A DNA stretch of 64,000 nucleotides from CAYGFH01 sp964430295. Its GTDB lineage: Bacteria > Patescibacteriota > Microgenomatia > UBA10105 > UBA927. Position numbers and translations under genes: made by a program. Under the pieces are notes generated by a model, which did not search any database, was not told where the DNA came from, and worked only from the letters and a program-made list of their open reading frames with translations. Where the stretch lies: assembly GCA_964430295.1 (NCBI GenBank), contig CAYSEV010000002.1, forward strand, positions 25,429-89,428, written 5' to 3'. Positions 1 to 8,966 of the stretch are shown here, one piece after another. Position 1 is the stretch's first letter. Every line of letters begins with the position of its first letter.

Positions 1-1338
1 TATCTACTCTATATACTTGCAATGGAGCTTTCCCGAAAAAAAGACATTGCACTTACCGCCAGCTTTGTCATTGCGATCACGCCATGGAATGTTATGTTTT
101 CCCGTATGGCATCAGAAGCAAATGTTGCGCTGTCTCTCACGCTACTCGCGATAATCGTATTCTTACGAGGTCTAAGAAAAGATATAGCGTTGTTATCCAT
201 ATCTGTCCTTGTATTTGGTATCGCATCCTATACCTATTTGAGCTTTCGTGCAGTTGCACCTCTGATCGGGGCATCCCTCTTTCTTATTCACATAAAGGAA
301 ATCTTGAAATCAAGACAAACCCTGTTGTATATCCTGCTGCCGGGCATACTTGTCGGAGGTTTTCTTGTCAGAGACCTTATGTCCTCAACCGCTGCGATCA
401 GATTCTCCGGAACTAATTTTTTATCCCATTCCAGTGAACTTCTTGAGATAAACGAAAAAGAAATGGCATATGATGGAACTCTTGGTATAAACATACCACG
501 ACGTATTATTCATGACTCTCCAATATTTTCCGGGTTTCAGATTATTGCACGGGCATATCTTTCTCATTTTTCTGCAGACTTTCTTTTATATGGCACAGGA
601 CACAAACAGGAAAGTTCAATATTTAGCGGGCTTATATATCTGTGGATGCTTCCATGCATGCTTTTGGGACTGTATATCCTCTTTGTTACACAAAGGAAGA
701 CAACAATAGCCGCAATTCTCTTATGGATTCTTATACCACCACTTCCCGCATCTATCACTTGGGATGCTCCGCATGCTATCCGCACATTGGGACTTTCTGT
801 AGGACTCATCTTTCTTACCGCATTTGGATTATCAGGAATACTCACGTATATAACGAAACAAGCCGGCATACTGCAAAAAACAGGATTGTATATACTGGTG
901 AGTCTTCTGATTGGTTTTGAAGGATTTGTTTTTTTCCATCAGTACATGATTCATGTTCCACATGAGAGGTCAGCTCATTGGCAGTATTCATATAAAGAAA
1001 TGTCAGAATATCTGGAATCTGTCAAAGACAGCTACGATAAAATTATTGTCTCAACCAAACTTGAATGGCCATATGCATTTATGTTGTATTATTCACAATA
1101 TGATCCAGCAACATATCTTGCACAAGGTGGGACCAGGTCCGGGAGCTGGAGTTCAGAGATAAACAAGTATGACAAATTCGAATTTCGCCGCATAGACCAA
1201 CAAAAAGATTTTGCCACACCAAATATCCTCATGGTTGGGGATCCGGATGATTTTTCCAATAGAAAAGATTTTATACGTTCTTTCCACTATCTGGATGGCA
1301 AAACGTCTATTGTTGTTTTTGAATCCTCGAGAAAATAG
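1..1338 (+). CDS. GT39-like membrane glycosyltransferase, 3' part
   Basis: The reading frame is open to the left edge, so the gene begins outside the window. The ATG at 22 is internal, because the visible product lacks the first membrane segment and acidic DE loop that its paralogues at 3161, 8967 and 10598 carry at residues 30-40. What remains is a polytopic membrane protein with a conserved S-P-W-like segment (ITPWNVMFSR), several hydrophobic helices and a soluble C-terminal domain starting HWQYSYKEM. That C-terminal domain closely matches the ends of the 8967 and 10598 products. By family it would transfer sugar from a polyprenyl-phosphate donor on the outer membrane face. Acceptor and sugar are unknown. 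Confidence 0.8.
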   Translation, partial: YLLYILAMELSRKKDIALTASFVIAITPWNVMFSRMASEANVALSLTLLAIIVFLRGLRKDIALLSISVLVFGIASYTYLSFRAVAPLIGASLFLIHIKEILKSRQTLLYILLPGILVGGFLVRDLMSSTAAIRFSGTNFLSHSSELLEINEKEMAYDGTLGINIPRRIIHDSPIFSGFQIIARAYLSHFSADFLLYGTGHKQESSIFSGLIYLWMLPCMLLGLYILFVTQRKTTIAAILLWILIPPLPASITWDAPHAIRTLGLSVGLIFLTAFGLSGILTYITKQAGILQKTGLYILVSLLIGFEGFVFFHQYMIHVPHERSAHWQYSYKEMSEYLESVKDSYDKIIVSTKLEWPYAFMLYYSQYDPATYLAQGGTRSGSWSSEINKYDKFEFRRIDQQKDFATPNILMVGDPDDFSNRKDFIRSFHYLDGKTSIVVFESSRK

Positions 1339-1356
1339 ATCGTATAAATGTGATAT

Positions 1357-1428
1357 GTCATCCCCGACCTGATCGGGGATCCAGTAATATTTCTATAACC
1401 CCTAGATTCCCGCCTTCGCGGGAATGAC
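1357..1428. repeat. Composite palindromic repeat pair in a convergent gap
   Basis: Two G/C-rich hairpins sit in the 107-base gap between convergent genes. The first pairs ATCCCCGA with TCGGGGAT (1360-1380). The second pairs ATTCCCGC with GCGGGAAT around CTTC (1406-1425). GTCAT at 1357 and ATGAC at 1424 are reverse complements, so the whole unit is also an inverted repeat. This resembles the small dispersed palindromic elements found between genes in many bacteria. The position suggests it may also act as a bidirectional terminator, though no long U-tract follows. Confidence 0.7.
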
Positions 1429-1445
1429 AAGTATATATATTACTA

Positions 1446-3164
1446 TCACTTACTTATAAATATTCTACAGAAAGTCTCAGCTGACATAGATTCCACTGCA
1501 AAGTCCTTTAGGGTTATACCATGAGGATATGTAGATAAAGTATCCCTATTGCAGACATCGTTATTGTATATATCAAATATTGTTCCACCATCGGAAAGTC
1601 TGGATAGTTTTGTATATGTAGTTGTCTGTTTGGCCGGAAATCCACAGAGACTACTTACAATGTGAACAGCACTTGAACTTGCCGGATCAATTGAATTATC
1701 ACAGGATGTAAACGTGATTCCATCAAATGTAATCGGGCTATCCGGTTTCATTGGAATTGAAAGTACCTGTATGGTTTCAGGGGTAATCCTGTCTGCATAG
1801 ACCAGATATTTTTTGAATATGTCGCTTCCCTGTGTGGAGTATACAATTACCGGTTTTTCTTTCGTTCGGGCCAGGTTCAGATATTTCGATAGTGTTCTCA
1901 TGTGAAAATCTCCGGCTCCCTGCAGCGGTAATTGGTAAAAGTACACAAGTATAAAATTACCCACACTAAGAGCATATACAACGAAGTATATAAGTAATAC
2001 AACATGTCGTTGTACTTTTGCCGTATGCGTATATATAAATGAAAGACCGTATCCAAGTATAAAGATGATGAACGGGAACATAAGTGCCAGATGTCCCGAA
2101 AAATCCGATTCTGTTCTATGAATAACATGAGGAAGTGCACCCAGCATAATAAAACCCAAAAGCACAATAAACATGCTTAGGTTGGAAGCAAATAATGCAC
2201 CGAATCCCAATATAATAACAATGCCCTCGACAGGATAGAAGAAACTATGTCGTGCCTGCAGGAAAAAATTATCTCCATCGGCAAATAAATATGATGCGGA
2301 GAATATTCTAAATAGTTTATGCAAAAGGTGTTCTCCAAACAGTGTTGCTTTATTTACCATAAGAGATAAAAGAGGAGAGGGAATGGAAATTTTCCGTATA
2401 CTGTCTACTTGTTTTGCAAATTCAGGTGACGTGGGTAAGAGAATATCAGATAACCGCGATTGGCCTGACAGTTTCAGTTGACTCATAAAAAATCCTACAA
2501 ACACAACCGCCAGTATACACATGATCAATACGGATCTGGACGAAAGTTTTTTGTTTACCAACTTTGATACGATGAGTGCAAGGATAATAAACGGAATAAA
2601 TAAAATTTTTGTACCAATATATGAATAAAATCCCAATATAAACAGAGGGAATGCGTATAACAGTTTCTCCGGATTTGTGATAACTATATATAGCCCGAGT
2701 AGATAAAAAAATGTTGCAGGGGTAGATTCATATCCCGTTCTTCCCATAACGATGAGCCATGGGTTTATTGCGGCCAAAAGACCGGTGAATATGGCTGCAC
2801 TCGTTCCAAACAGTTTTTTTGCAATCAGATACATGATAGCGACAATACCGATACTCATAAGTGCAAATGCATACCTATAGGCAAATAGAGAGAACGGCAA
2901 ATAGGAATCGGCTATCAAGTGAATGAAATATGGGAGTTCCGCCTGCAGTTCACCGGGCGGGTAACGGAATGCGAACACAGAAAGGGGATTCCATCTGCCG
3001 GTTATATCGTGGCCTGTTAATGCCATAGATCGGGCTGTTGTGGGGTAAATAAGCTCATCACCTGTTATGGCTGTCGGAACAGAATCCAAAAGTACAAAAC
3101 GAAAGGCCGCGGCAAGTATCAGTATGGCAATAAGAATTCTATGTGTGTATAAGTATTGTTTCAT
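1446..3164 (-). CDS. GT39-like (PMT_2 type) membrane glycosyltransferase
   Basis: A 572-residue polytopic protein. It has an N-terminal membrane helix, then an extracellular loop with the acidic pair D36-E37 in TAITGDELIYPT, the position of the catalytic Asp in GT-C enzymes of the PMT_2/GT39 type. About ten further helices follow, then a C-terminal soluble domain from about residue 440. I chose the start at 3164 because it gives an ATGA overlap with the stop of the upstream gene and places the first helix at the N terminus. The frame stays open to 3251, but that extension lies inside the neighbour. It is last in a four-gene minus-strand operon. Donor and acceptor cannot be read from sequence. 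Confidence 0.8.
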   Translation of the reverse strand: MKQYLYTHRILIAILILAAAFRFVLLDSVPTAITGDELIYPTTARSMALTGHDITGRWNPLSVFAFRYPPGELQAELPYFIHLIADSYLPFSLFAYRYAFALMSIGIVAIMYLIAKKLFGTSAAIFTGLLAAINPWLIVMGRTGYESTPATFFYLLGLYIVITNPEKLLYAFPLFILGFYSYIGTKILFIPFIILALIVSKLVNKKLSSRSVLIMCILAVVFVGFFMSQLKLSGQSRLSDILLPTSPEFAKQVDSIRKISIPSPLLSLMVNKATLFGEHLLHKLFRIFSASYLFADGDNFFLQARHSFFYPVEGIVIILGFGALFASNLSMFIVLLGFIMLGALPHVIHRTESDFSGHLALMFPFIIFILGYGLSFIYTHTAKVQRHVVLLIYFVVYALSVGNFILVYFYQLPLQGAGDFHMRTLSKYLNLARTKEKPVIVYSTQGSDIFKKYLVYADRITPETIQVLSIPMKPDSPITFDGITFTSCDNSIDPASSSAVHIVSSLCGFPAKQTTTYTKLSRLSDGGTIFDIYNNDVCNRDTLSTYPHGITLKDFAVESMSAETFCRIFISK

Positions 3165-4900
3165 AAAGGTTTGAGTATCTGAAATACTTCCTGACCATTC
3201 GGTTGGTAGACAGTGCGCAGAAGCTCTGCAGATTGTGTCGCTACAGGACAACCACGGTATTGTACAAAAAGCGAATGTAGATCAGTATCCGTCAATGCCT
3301 TCGGAGTATATGGCATGCCTTTTTTAAATCCTAAACGTGTGTTAAGCGGACAATCATCGCTTTCAAATTCATACATAGAAAAATTAATGCTGTCGGATTT
3401 ATTTTTATCTGTATTTATTGATTCTTTCTGATACCTGCCGGGGTCGTAGGCCGTGAAAAAGAGAAAAAATACAGAAGGAGCAGATTCAGCATTTGTGATA
3501 ATAATTTTTTTATACGTATCTTTTTGCTTTGCAATTTCACTCACAAGTTCGCTATATCCTGCATTTCGAAACTGTGCGCTTTGTATAGGCTGATGAATAT
3601 AATATGCATCCAGATATTGAACCATATTAAACAGGTACACGATGGTAAGAAACAGCATAGGAACCATCAAGTATTTTACAGAGCGCATTTTTTCACACAG
3701 TGCATATATCCCAAATGCGATCAGAATTGATAATGCAGGCTGCATTAGTAGCGTCCGTTGCATATTTGGGACATCATCATACGTTAAAGCGCTTCCAATG
3801 GGGGCTATAAGTATCCACAAACCGATAAGCAAATGATATCTCGATCGTCTCGTTACGATTATATATATACCTAACAGAATAAATATAAGTTCAACCATAT
3901 AGAGATTTCCTGCTCCGAATATGGTCATACGGGTGGGTAATGCTTTATCGCGAAAGAGAAAGTCAAAAGAGAAATGTGAAACATAATTATTGATAATCTC
4001 GTTCCCATATCCAATAGCTTTGTTATGAAGGAGTCTCGTGAATTTAGAAGGTACAAATTTACCCCCATCTTCCCGTATTGCCTCATCAACCTTGAGTTGT
4101 GCATGAGGAGATTTAAATACACTTAACGACTGGATACGTAAAGAGAGAATAGGAGATTTGATGATGAATAAAAGCGGCAAAACAATACAGAGGACATACA
4201 AAATTCCTGAAAATACGAGATATCTTTTCGCGATATGTTTTCTATAAAGGTACACCAGGAGAGGAAATATAAACGGAACAAATGCACGGGGCGCTTGATA
4301 CACTGTATACGTCAGTGCAAACATTACCACAGAAAAAATAAGATACACTAGGCTTTTTGATCGAATAGAGTAGAGAAATAGAAGAGTCGCACAGATAAGC
4401 AGTAATACAACAAGAGTAATTTCTATACCAATGCGTGATGCATTTATATGCCATGGAGATATGGCAAGAACACCGGCAGAGAGAAGTGATATGGCATCAG
4501 TATTCCGTAATTCCCCGGCTAACTTTTGTGCAGTATCTTTGATATTAAGTTCTATCAACAGAAGCAATCGAACAAGGAAAAATGTCAGCACTATACTGAG
4601 TGTTCCAAACAGCGCGGATGCAAATCTGGCGGAAAATTCACTCAGCCCAAAGATGCTGATAAATGGAATACTTGCATAGGAATATCCCGCCGGGCTCCAG
4701 AAAAAAGATTGCAAATGAACTGGCAACACATTCCCGCTCATATCCTTACCGGTCTTTAGAATTGAATATGCGTTGTATGCCAAAAACGCTTCATCACGAT
4801 GAAAGCCAACAGGGTTAATTCCGAGGTGCCAAAAACGAAGTATACCCCCCAACAATACAATACAGAAAAGCGATATATAAATTTGCTTATGAATGCGCAT
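3161..4900 (-). CDS. GT39-like membrane glycosyltransferase
   Basis: A 579-residue multi-pass protein. After the first helix it carries GFHRDEAFLAYNAYSILKTG, with D36-E37 as the likely catalytic acidic pair. The same block appears in the 8967 and 10598 products, so these are paralogues. A large loop of charged residues lies around 255-300, and a soluble C-terminal domain starts near residue 445. The start overlaps the end of the upstream gene by 14 bases and the stop overlaps the next gene by ATGA, so the operon is translationally coupled. Family knowledge points to transfer of a lipid-phosphate-linked sugar outside the cytoplasmic membrane. The acceptor is unknown. Confidence 0.82.
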   Translation of the reverse strand: MRIHKQIYISLFCIVLLGGILRFWHLGINPVGFHRDEAFLAYNAYSILKTGKDMSGNVLPVHLQSFFWSPAGYSYASIPFISIFGLSEFSARFASALFGTLSIVLTFFLVRLLLLIELNIKDTAQKLAGELRNTDAISLLSAGVLAISPWHINASRIGIEITLVVLLLICATLLFLYSIRSKSLVYLIFSVVMFALTYTVYQAPRAFVPFIFPLLVYLYRKHIAKRYLVFSGILYVLCIVLPLLFIIKSPILSLRIQSLSVFKSPHAQLKVDEAIREDGGKFVPSKFTRLLHNKAIGYGNEIINNYVSHFSFDFLFRDKALPTRMTIFGAGNLYMVELIFILLGIYIIVTRRSRYHLLIGLWILIAPIGSALTYDDVPNMQRTLLMQPALSILIAFGIYALCEKMRSVKYLMVPMLFLTIVYLFNMVQYLDAYYIHQPIQSAQFRNAGYSELVSEIAKQKDTYKKIIITNAESAPSVFFLFFTAYDPGRYQKESINTDKNKSDSINFSMYEFESDDCPLNTRLGFKKGMPYTPKALTDTDLHSLFVQYRGCPVATQSAELLRTVYQPNGQEVFQILKPL

Positions 4901-6518
4901 CCTTAAATAATTTCCACGTCATATATGCTATGACCGCTGTACCCATTATACCGCTTATTATATCTGACGCCAGACGCAGTGGCGTTTCATGAAACGATAC
5001 GTCTATGGCATGTACACCTTTTGAAAGCGTATAGGTTATAAGACCCCGATGATTGGCATTTTGAAATTCTATTGGAAGTTTAGTTCCATTCTCTTTGACC
5101 TGCCAGCCGGGATAATACAATGTGTTATCGACAATATTCGTCTCTGTATCTGACGTAACGGTGTACATATGTCTGGTATTTGATTTTGTGAATCCCGATA
5201 TAGTTGCAGTTCCTGAAACCACTTCAACAGGAGCTTTCGGATATGTGGAAAAATCACCGGTTGACCATACTGTGGTTGCTTCACCGTGAAAGTATGTTGT
5301 GTTGGGAAAATTTTTGTAAAACCCGACCGGTCTGTATTCATATCCGGCAACACGAAGAGCAGGGAGAGTGCTGACAAGTGTAAGTCCTATAAACAACATA
5401 GGGATACCAAAAACCTTGAGTTTCAGATTCTTTCCATAAAAAGATAGTGATGCAAATAATGCAAAATTTGCAATTGCCATAAACCGCCATGGAAACTGTA
5501 TGATTTTTAAAAATGGGATACGATTCCATACGATCGAAGATATTGGCATAGTCATCAGTGTGCTGAGTAACAAAACGACAGTCCAGAATAATGCTTCACG
5601 ATCAAGCTTTTTTATAGAGAGAAGGCGGATTATGCATATAACGCATATAACAACTGGAACTATACCAAGTTGAGGTGCGAATCCTCCCGGCGCATTTACA
5701 TCCGGTCCAAATCCCCAGGGAGCAAACACAGGTGCAAATCCGTGCAGGAAATTGCCGGAATAGAAATCTCCCGTAAACAGGGTAATATTTGTATACTTTT
5801 TCTCAAGGAGTGCCGGTACCCAAAAAAATGCAGATAACGATAATCCGAAGGATATCATAGCTATATAAGAAATCGCTGATTTTATCTGTTTTGTTCCCGC
5901 AAATTTTATAAGCATATATATGAATATAATAGGAGAAAACAGAAGGCTTATGCCGTTATGTGAAAGAATTGTGAACGCATACATGATGCCTCCTAAGACT
6001 ACAGTATGTATGGTCTGCTTTTTTGCATCGATATATAAAAATAGAAGGGGGATAAAGGTAATGCTTACAAGTTCAGCAACGTCTCCGCGCACAAGAAGAT
6101 TAGCCACATGATACAACGAAAATCCATACATCATACTTATTGCCATGGCATACTGTTTTTGCACAAATTCTCGTATCCACAAATAGAAGGTGATAGGGGA
6201 TGCTACAAATGCCAGAACTGAAATAACTTTAAAAATGCTTTCGGGATTTTTTATAAACAGTGACAAAAAAGATGCAATATAACCTGGGAGCGGGTAAAAG
6301 AAAATAAACACGGGAGAACCGTATGAATAGTTCAGATACCCGGCCCAACGGGGAAGGATATGAAGCTCTGCGAATGCTCGGGTATACGCGACAAAACGCG
6401 CCACATGATTGACACCGTCATGTGTTATGTACAAGCCGCTATGAAATACCAACGATGCAATAATGGCGAGTGATATACAAACACTTATGCCGAAAAATAC
6501 ATTATATCGTTTTTCCAT
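4887..6518 (-). CDS. THDG-type polytopic membrane protein (PTPS-related domain family)
   Basis: A 543-residue membrane protein. A single helix is followed by ITHDGVNHVARF (THDG at 32-35), then PRWAGYLNYSYG and FFYPLPGY. These features recur in the products at 13876 and 17985. This is the architecture of bacterial proteins annotated as 6-pyruvoyl-tetrahydropterin synthase-related membrane proteins, a label that is probably a misnomer for a GT-C-like glycosyltransferase fold. A C-terminal beta-rich domain (residues about 420-510) contains YYPGWQVKENG, resembling the YfhO ending. I set the start at 6518 because it gives the same N-terminal length as the two paralogues; the frame stays open to 6587. 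It overlaps the upstream gene by 17 bases. Confidence 0.72.
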   Translation of the reverse strand: MEKRYNVFFGISVCISLAIIASLVFHSGLYITHDGVNHVARFVAYTRAFAELHILPRWAGYLNYSYGSPVFIFFYPLPGYIASFLSLFIKNPESIFKVISVLAFVASPITFYLWIREFVQKQYAMAISMMYGFSLYHVANLLVRGDVAELVSITFIPLLFLYIDAKKQTIHTVVLGGIMYAFTILSHNGISLLFSPIIFIYMLIKFAGTKQIKSAISYIAMISFGLSLSAFFWVPALLEKKYTNITLFTGDFYSGNFLHGFAPVFAPWGFGPDVNAPGGFAPQLGIVPVVICVICIIRLLSIKKLDREALFWTVVLLLSTLMTMPISSIVWNRIPFLKIIQFPWRFMAIANFALFASLSFYGKNLKLKVFGIPMLFIGLTLVSTLPALRVAGYEYRPVGFYKNFPNTTYFHGEATTVWSTGDFSTYPKAPVEVVSGTATISGFTKSNTRHMYTVTSDTETNIVDNTLYYPGWQVKENGTKLPIEFQNANHRGLITYTLSKGVHAIDVSFHETPLRLASDIISGIMGTAVIAYMTWKLFKDAHS

Positions 6519-8931
6519 GACGGGATTTTTTAGAAAAAAACGTGTGAGACCCATATACCATAAAGAGTAAAACCCCTGTAAGTACACTTATAATCGTGCC
6601 TTTCATAAATGAGTTTGAACGATATGTAAATATGACTGTATGATCGCCTTTCGGGATAATCACACCTCTGAATGCATAGGTCATTTTATATACATGAGTT
6701 TCGTGTGTATCTATTGTTGCTGTCCAATTCGGATCATATGCATCACTTAAAAATAATACCTGTTCTGTATTGGTATGCGTATGGATTGTTACGGTATTTG
6801 GTGAATAAGATAGTAGTTCGGCCGAGCCTGTGCCGGATACTACATCACGAAAATCATTTTTATATATAGATTCTATAAGAACAGAAGAACCGGTTATGAA
6901 TGAAGGTGAAAAAAATATCTGTTCAAAATCTTTTTCAGTATCATAAAAGTGTAAATCTCCTGTTACAAATGTTCGGGGTGCTGCATGCAAATTTTCATAG
7001 ACAGTCCATGCATCTTTTTGCCAAACGGGTTTGAAACGAGTTGTGTCAAATGTCGTATCATCCTTCGGGTTATCTACTCTGTCTATGACATACTTTACGC
7101 CAAGTTGATCCATGAGTTTGAGCCTATATGGATTGCCCGGCAAATCTTTTTCTCCGTATCCGGTGGCAAGTTTTGCATCAGATCTCGTGCTTCGTGTGAA
7201 CGTAGTTGGTATATGGCCGTCTTTTGAGGCCTGGATAAACTGGTTATACCATTTTAGGTTTAATGGATCAGTTCCGTCTGTAGAGTATAGTCCGACCTGT
7301 GTAGCAAAATTTGCCTCCATTTCCGCAGATCCATATCCCCACACCCTGCTAACGCCTTTCTGATTTTGGAGAAATTGTACCAGTGAATTTTCCGGGAATA
7401 CAAACGTTGCCGGCACAAACGGATTGAATTTTAAAAAGCCATATGCCAGTTCAATTGTACAAAGGGGGATAATAAGAAGTAGAGCAATGCGTATTTTTTT
7501 GGAGGATAGTATCAATACAATTGTTCCGAATAAAAAAGCAGTTGCAAACAACATTGACCGTTTTATGATGCTCACAACTTCCGGAGTCATGGCAGTATGA
7601 GGATGGGTGAGTACAACGAACCACAATATGCAGAATATTCCCCACAAGAGTGCTATCGGTGCAATCAACTTTTTGCCTGGTTGTTTTTTAAGATAATCGT
7701 ATCCAAATCCTGCAAAAAGAGATAATGAAAACGCTAAAAGAAACAGAATTCTGGTTGGGGTTCCTGTTGATAATACAGGCAATGGGAATCGGTAAAATAA
7801 TTCACTCAGAGGTGTTCGTATGGTTAATAACAATATAACCACCGCTGTTCCTAAGAAAAATTTCTGTTGCCATGATTTTTTTGTATTGAACAATGAAAAA
7901 ACCGACAGGACAAAACCCACGACTCCTATAGATAGCGTTTTGCCGACGTAGTCACCAGTGATACTTGATCCTGTAGCAGGGTTTCCAAAGAAATCTGAAA
8001 CTGCAAGAAGAGGGAGTTGCCACCACTGAACCAACATGTTTTGAATAATATTTACATAATCATGCGTGACACGTGCGGAGGTTTTAAATAGTTCTATAGT
8101 GGGTAACAGTTGCGGTAGAGTCAGAAAAAAAGGAATTGGAAATAATGTGCAAATTTTCGTAAAGAAAAAAGATTTTTTTTGCGCGACTGTCATATCTCTA
8201 TCACCGAATATGCGTGCCACTGTATAGATGCAAACAAATAGAAATGTGTTTATAAAATCCTGCGGATGACCGCCCGTAACCGAAGATACTCCTGCTAATA
8301 TAAATACAATCTTTTCTGAAAGCGAAAATGATGATTTTTTAACTCCTCGTTCGACAATATATAAAAGAAGTGGTAACCAGAGAATCGTATGCCATACAGT
8401 TGTGAATTCCATCCAAACGCTTGCAAACCCGGAAAAATTAAACAGTAACGCAGCAAGCATAGCGGCAATAGTTGAAAACCCTAACTCGACAGCAAACAGA
8501 TACATGAATATGACACCCAATATAGGTTGAAGGATAACCATCAGAGACCATGCTGTAAGCTGCGGAAATAACAGATACAAAATCGAAAATGGGTAAAATA
8601 CCTGCGCCTGATAATTTGCCAGTAATGGACTTCCCGAAAAATTGTACGGATTCCAAAAAGGTATGTTTCCTTTCTTTATTTGATCAATGACAATCGTTTT
8701 CCATGGATACAGTTCACGTATCACATCAAAATACTGGTTCTTTGTCGGTATGGCGCCGGCCACATATCCGTCATATGACTGATGCCTCCACGGTCCATAT
8801 TGGGTAAGCAAAAGATCACCCGGGAACGGATATTTTCCTAAAAAAAGTGTTTTATAAAAAAATCCAAGGACGATAACAATAAGGACAATAATTGGGAAAA
8901 CAGCGCGTAATTTCGAAGGATTAGTACTCAT
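6502..8931 (-). CDS. YfhO-family membrane protein
   Basis: An 809-residue protein with the hallmarks of bacterial YfhO. A first helix precedes FPGDLLLTQYGPWRHQ, whose D39 is a candidate catalytic acid. IPFWNPYNFSGSPLLANYQ follows (about 89-107), then a dozen helices and a long extracellular beta domain from about residue 540. A last helix ends the chain. In Firmicutes YfhO is implicated in decorating teichoic acids with sugars delivered on undecaprenyl phosphate, so a glycosyltransferase role on the outer face is likely here. It is the first gene of the minus-strand operon, transcribed from the divergent gap at 8932-8966. Confidence 0.85.
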   Translation of the reverse strand: MSTNPSKLRAVFPIIVLIVIVLGFFYKTLFLGKYPFPGDLLLTQYGPWRHQSYDGYVAGAIPTKNQYFDVIRELYPWKTIVIDQIKKGNIPFWNPYNFSGSPLLANYQAQVFYPFSILYLLFPQLTAWSLMVILQPILGVIFMYLFAVELGFSTIAAMLAALLFNFSGFASVWMEFTTVWHTILWLPLLLYIVERGVKKSSFSLSEKIVFILAGVSSVTGGHPQDFINTFLFVCIYTVARIFGDRDMTVAQKKSFFFTKICTLFPIPFFLTLPQLLPTIELFKTSARVTHDYVNIIQNMLVQWWQLPLLAVSDFFGNPATGSSITGDYVGKTLSIGVVGFVLSVFSLFNTKKSWQQKFFLGTAVVILLLTIRTPLSELFYRFPLPVLSTGTPTRILFLLAFSLSLFAGFGYDYLKKQPGKKLIAPIALLWGIFCILWFVVLTHPHTAMTPEVVSIIKRSMLFATAFLFGTIVLILSSKKIRIALLLIIPLCTIELAYGFLKFNPFVPATFVFPENSLVQFLQNQKGVSRVWGYGSAEMEANFATQVGLYSTDGTDPLNLKWYNQFIQASKDGHIPTTFTRSTRSDAKLATGYGEKDLPGNPYRLKLMDQLGVKYVIDRVDNPKDDTTFDTTRFKPVWQKDAWTVYENLHAAPRTFVTGDLHFYDTEKDFEQIFFSPSFITGSSVLIESIYKNDFRDVVSGTGSAELLSYSPNTVTIHTHTNTEQVLFLSDAYDPNWTATIDTHETHVYKMTYAFRGVIIPKGDHTVIFTYRSNSFMKGTIISVLTGVLLFMVYGSHTFFSKKSRHGKTI

Positions 8932-8966
8932 GTATAGTGCTTCTATGATACTATTTATAGGGATTT
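8932..8966. promoter_or_regulatory. Divergent promoter region
   Basis: These 35 bases lie between divergently transcribed start codons at 8931 (-) and 8967 (+). On the plus strand TATGAT at 8944-8949 is a five-of-six -10 box with only a weak -35 (TTAGTA at 8921-8926). On the minus strand TATCAT (8950-8945) is paired at 17 bases with TTTTCA (8973-8968). The two -10 boxes overlap, so the promoters should compete. Predicted leaders are only about 7-11 bases. Read by eye, not scored. Confidence 0.45.

Noticed and set aside
3165..3251. N-terminal extension of the 1446 gene by 29 residues
   Set aside because: The extension lies inside the upstream coding sequence, is hydrophilic and Cys-rich unlike relatives, and the ATG at 3164 gives a clean ATGA junction.
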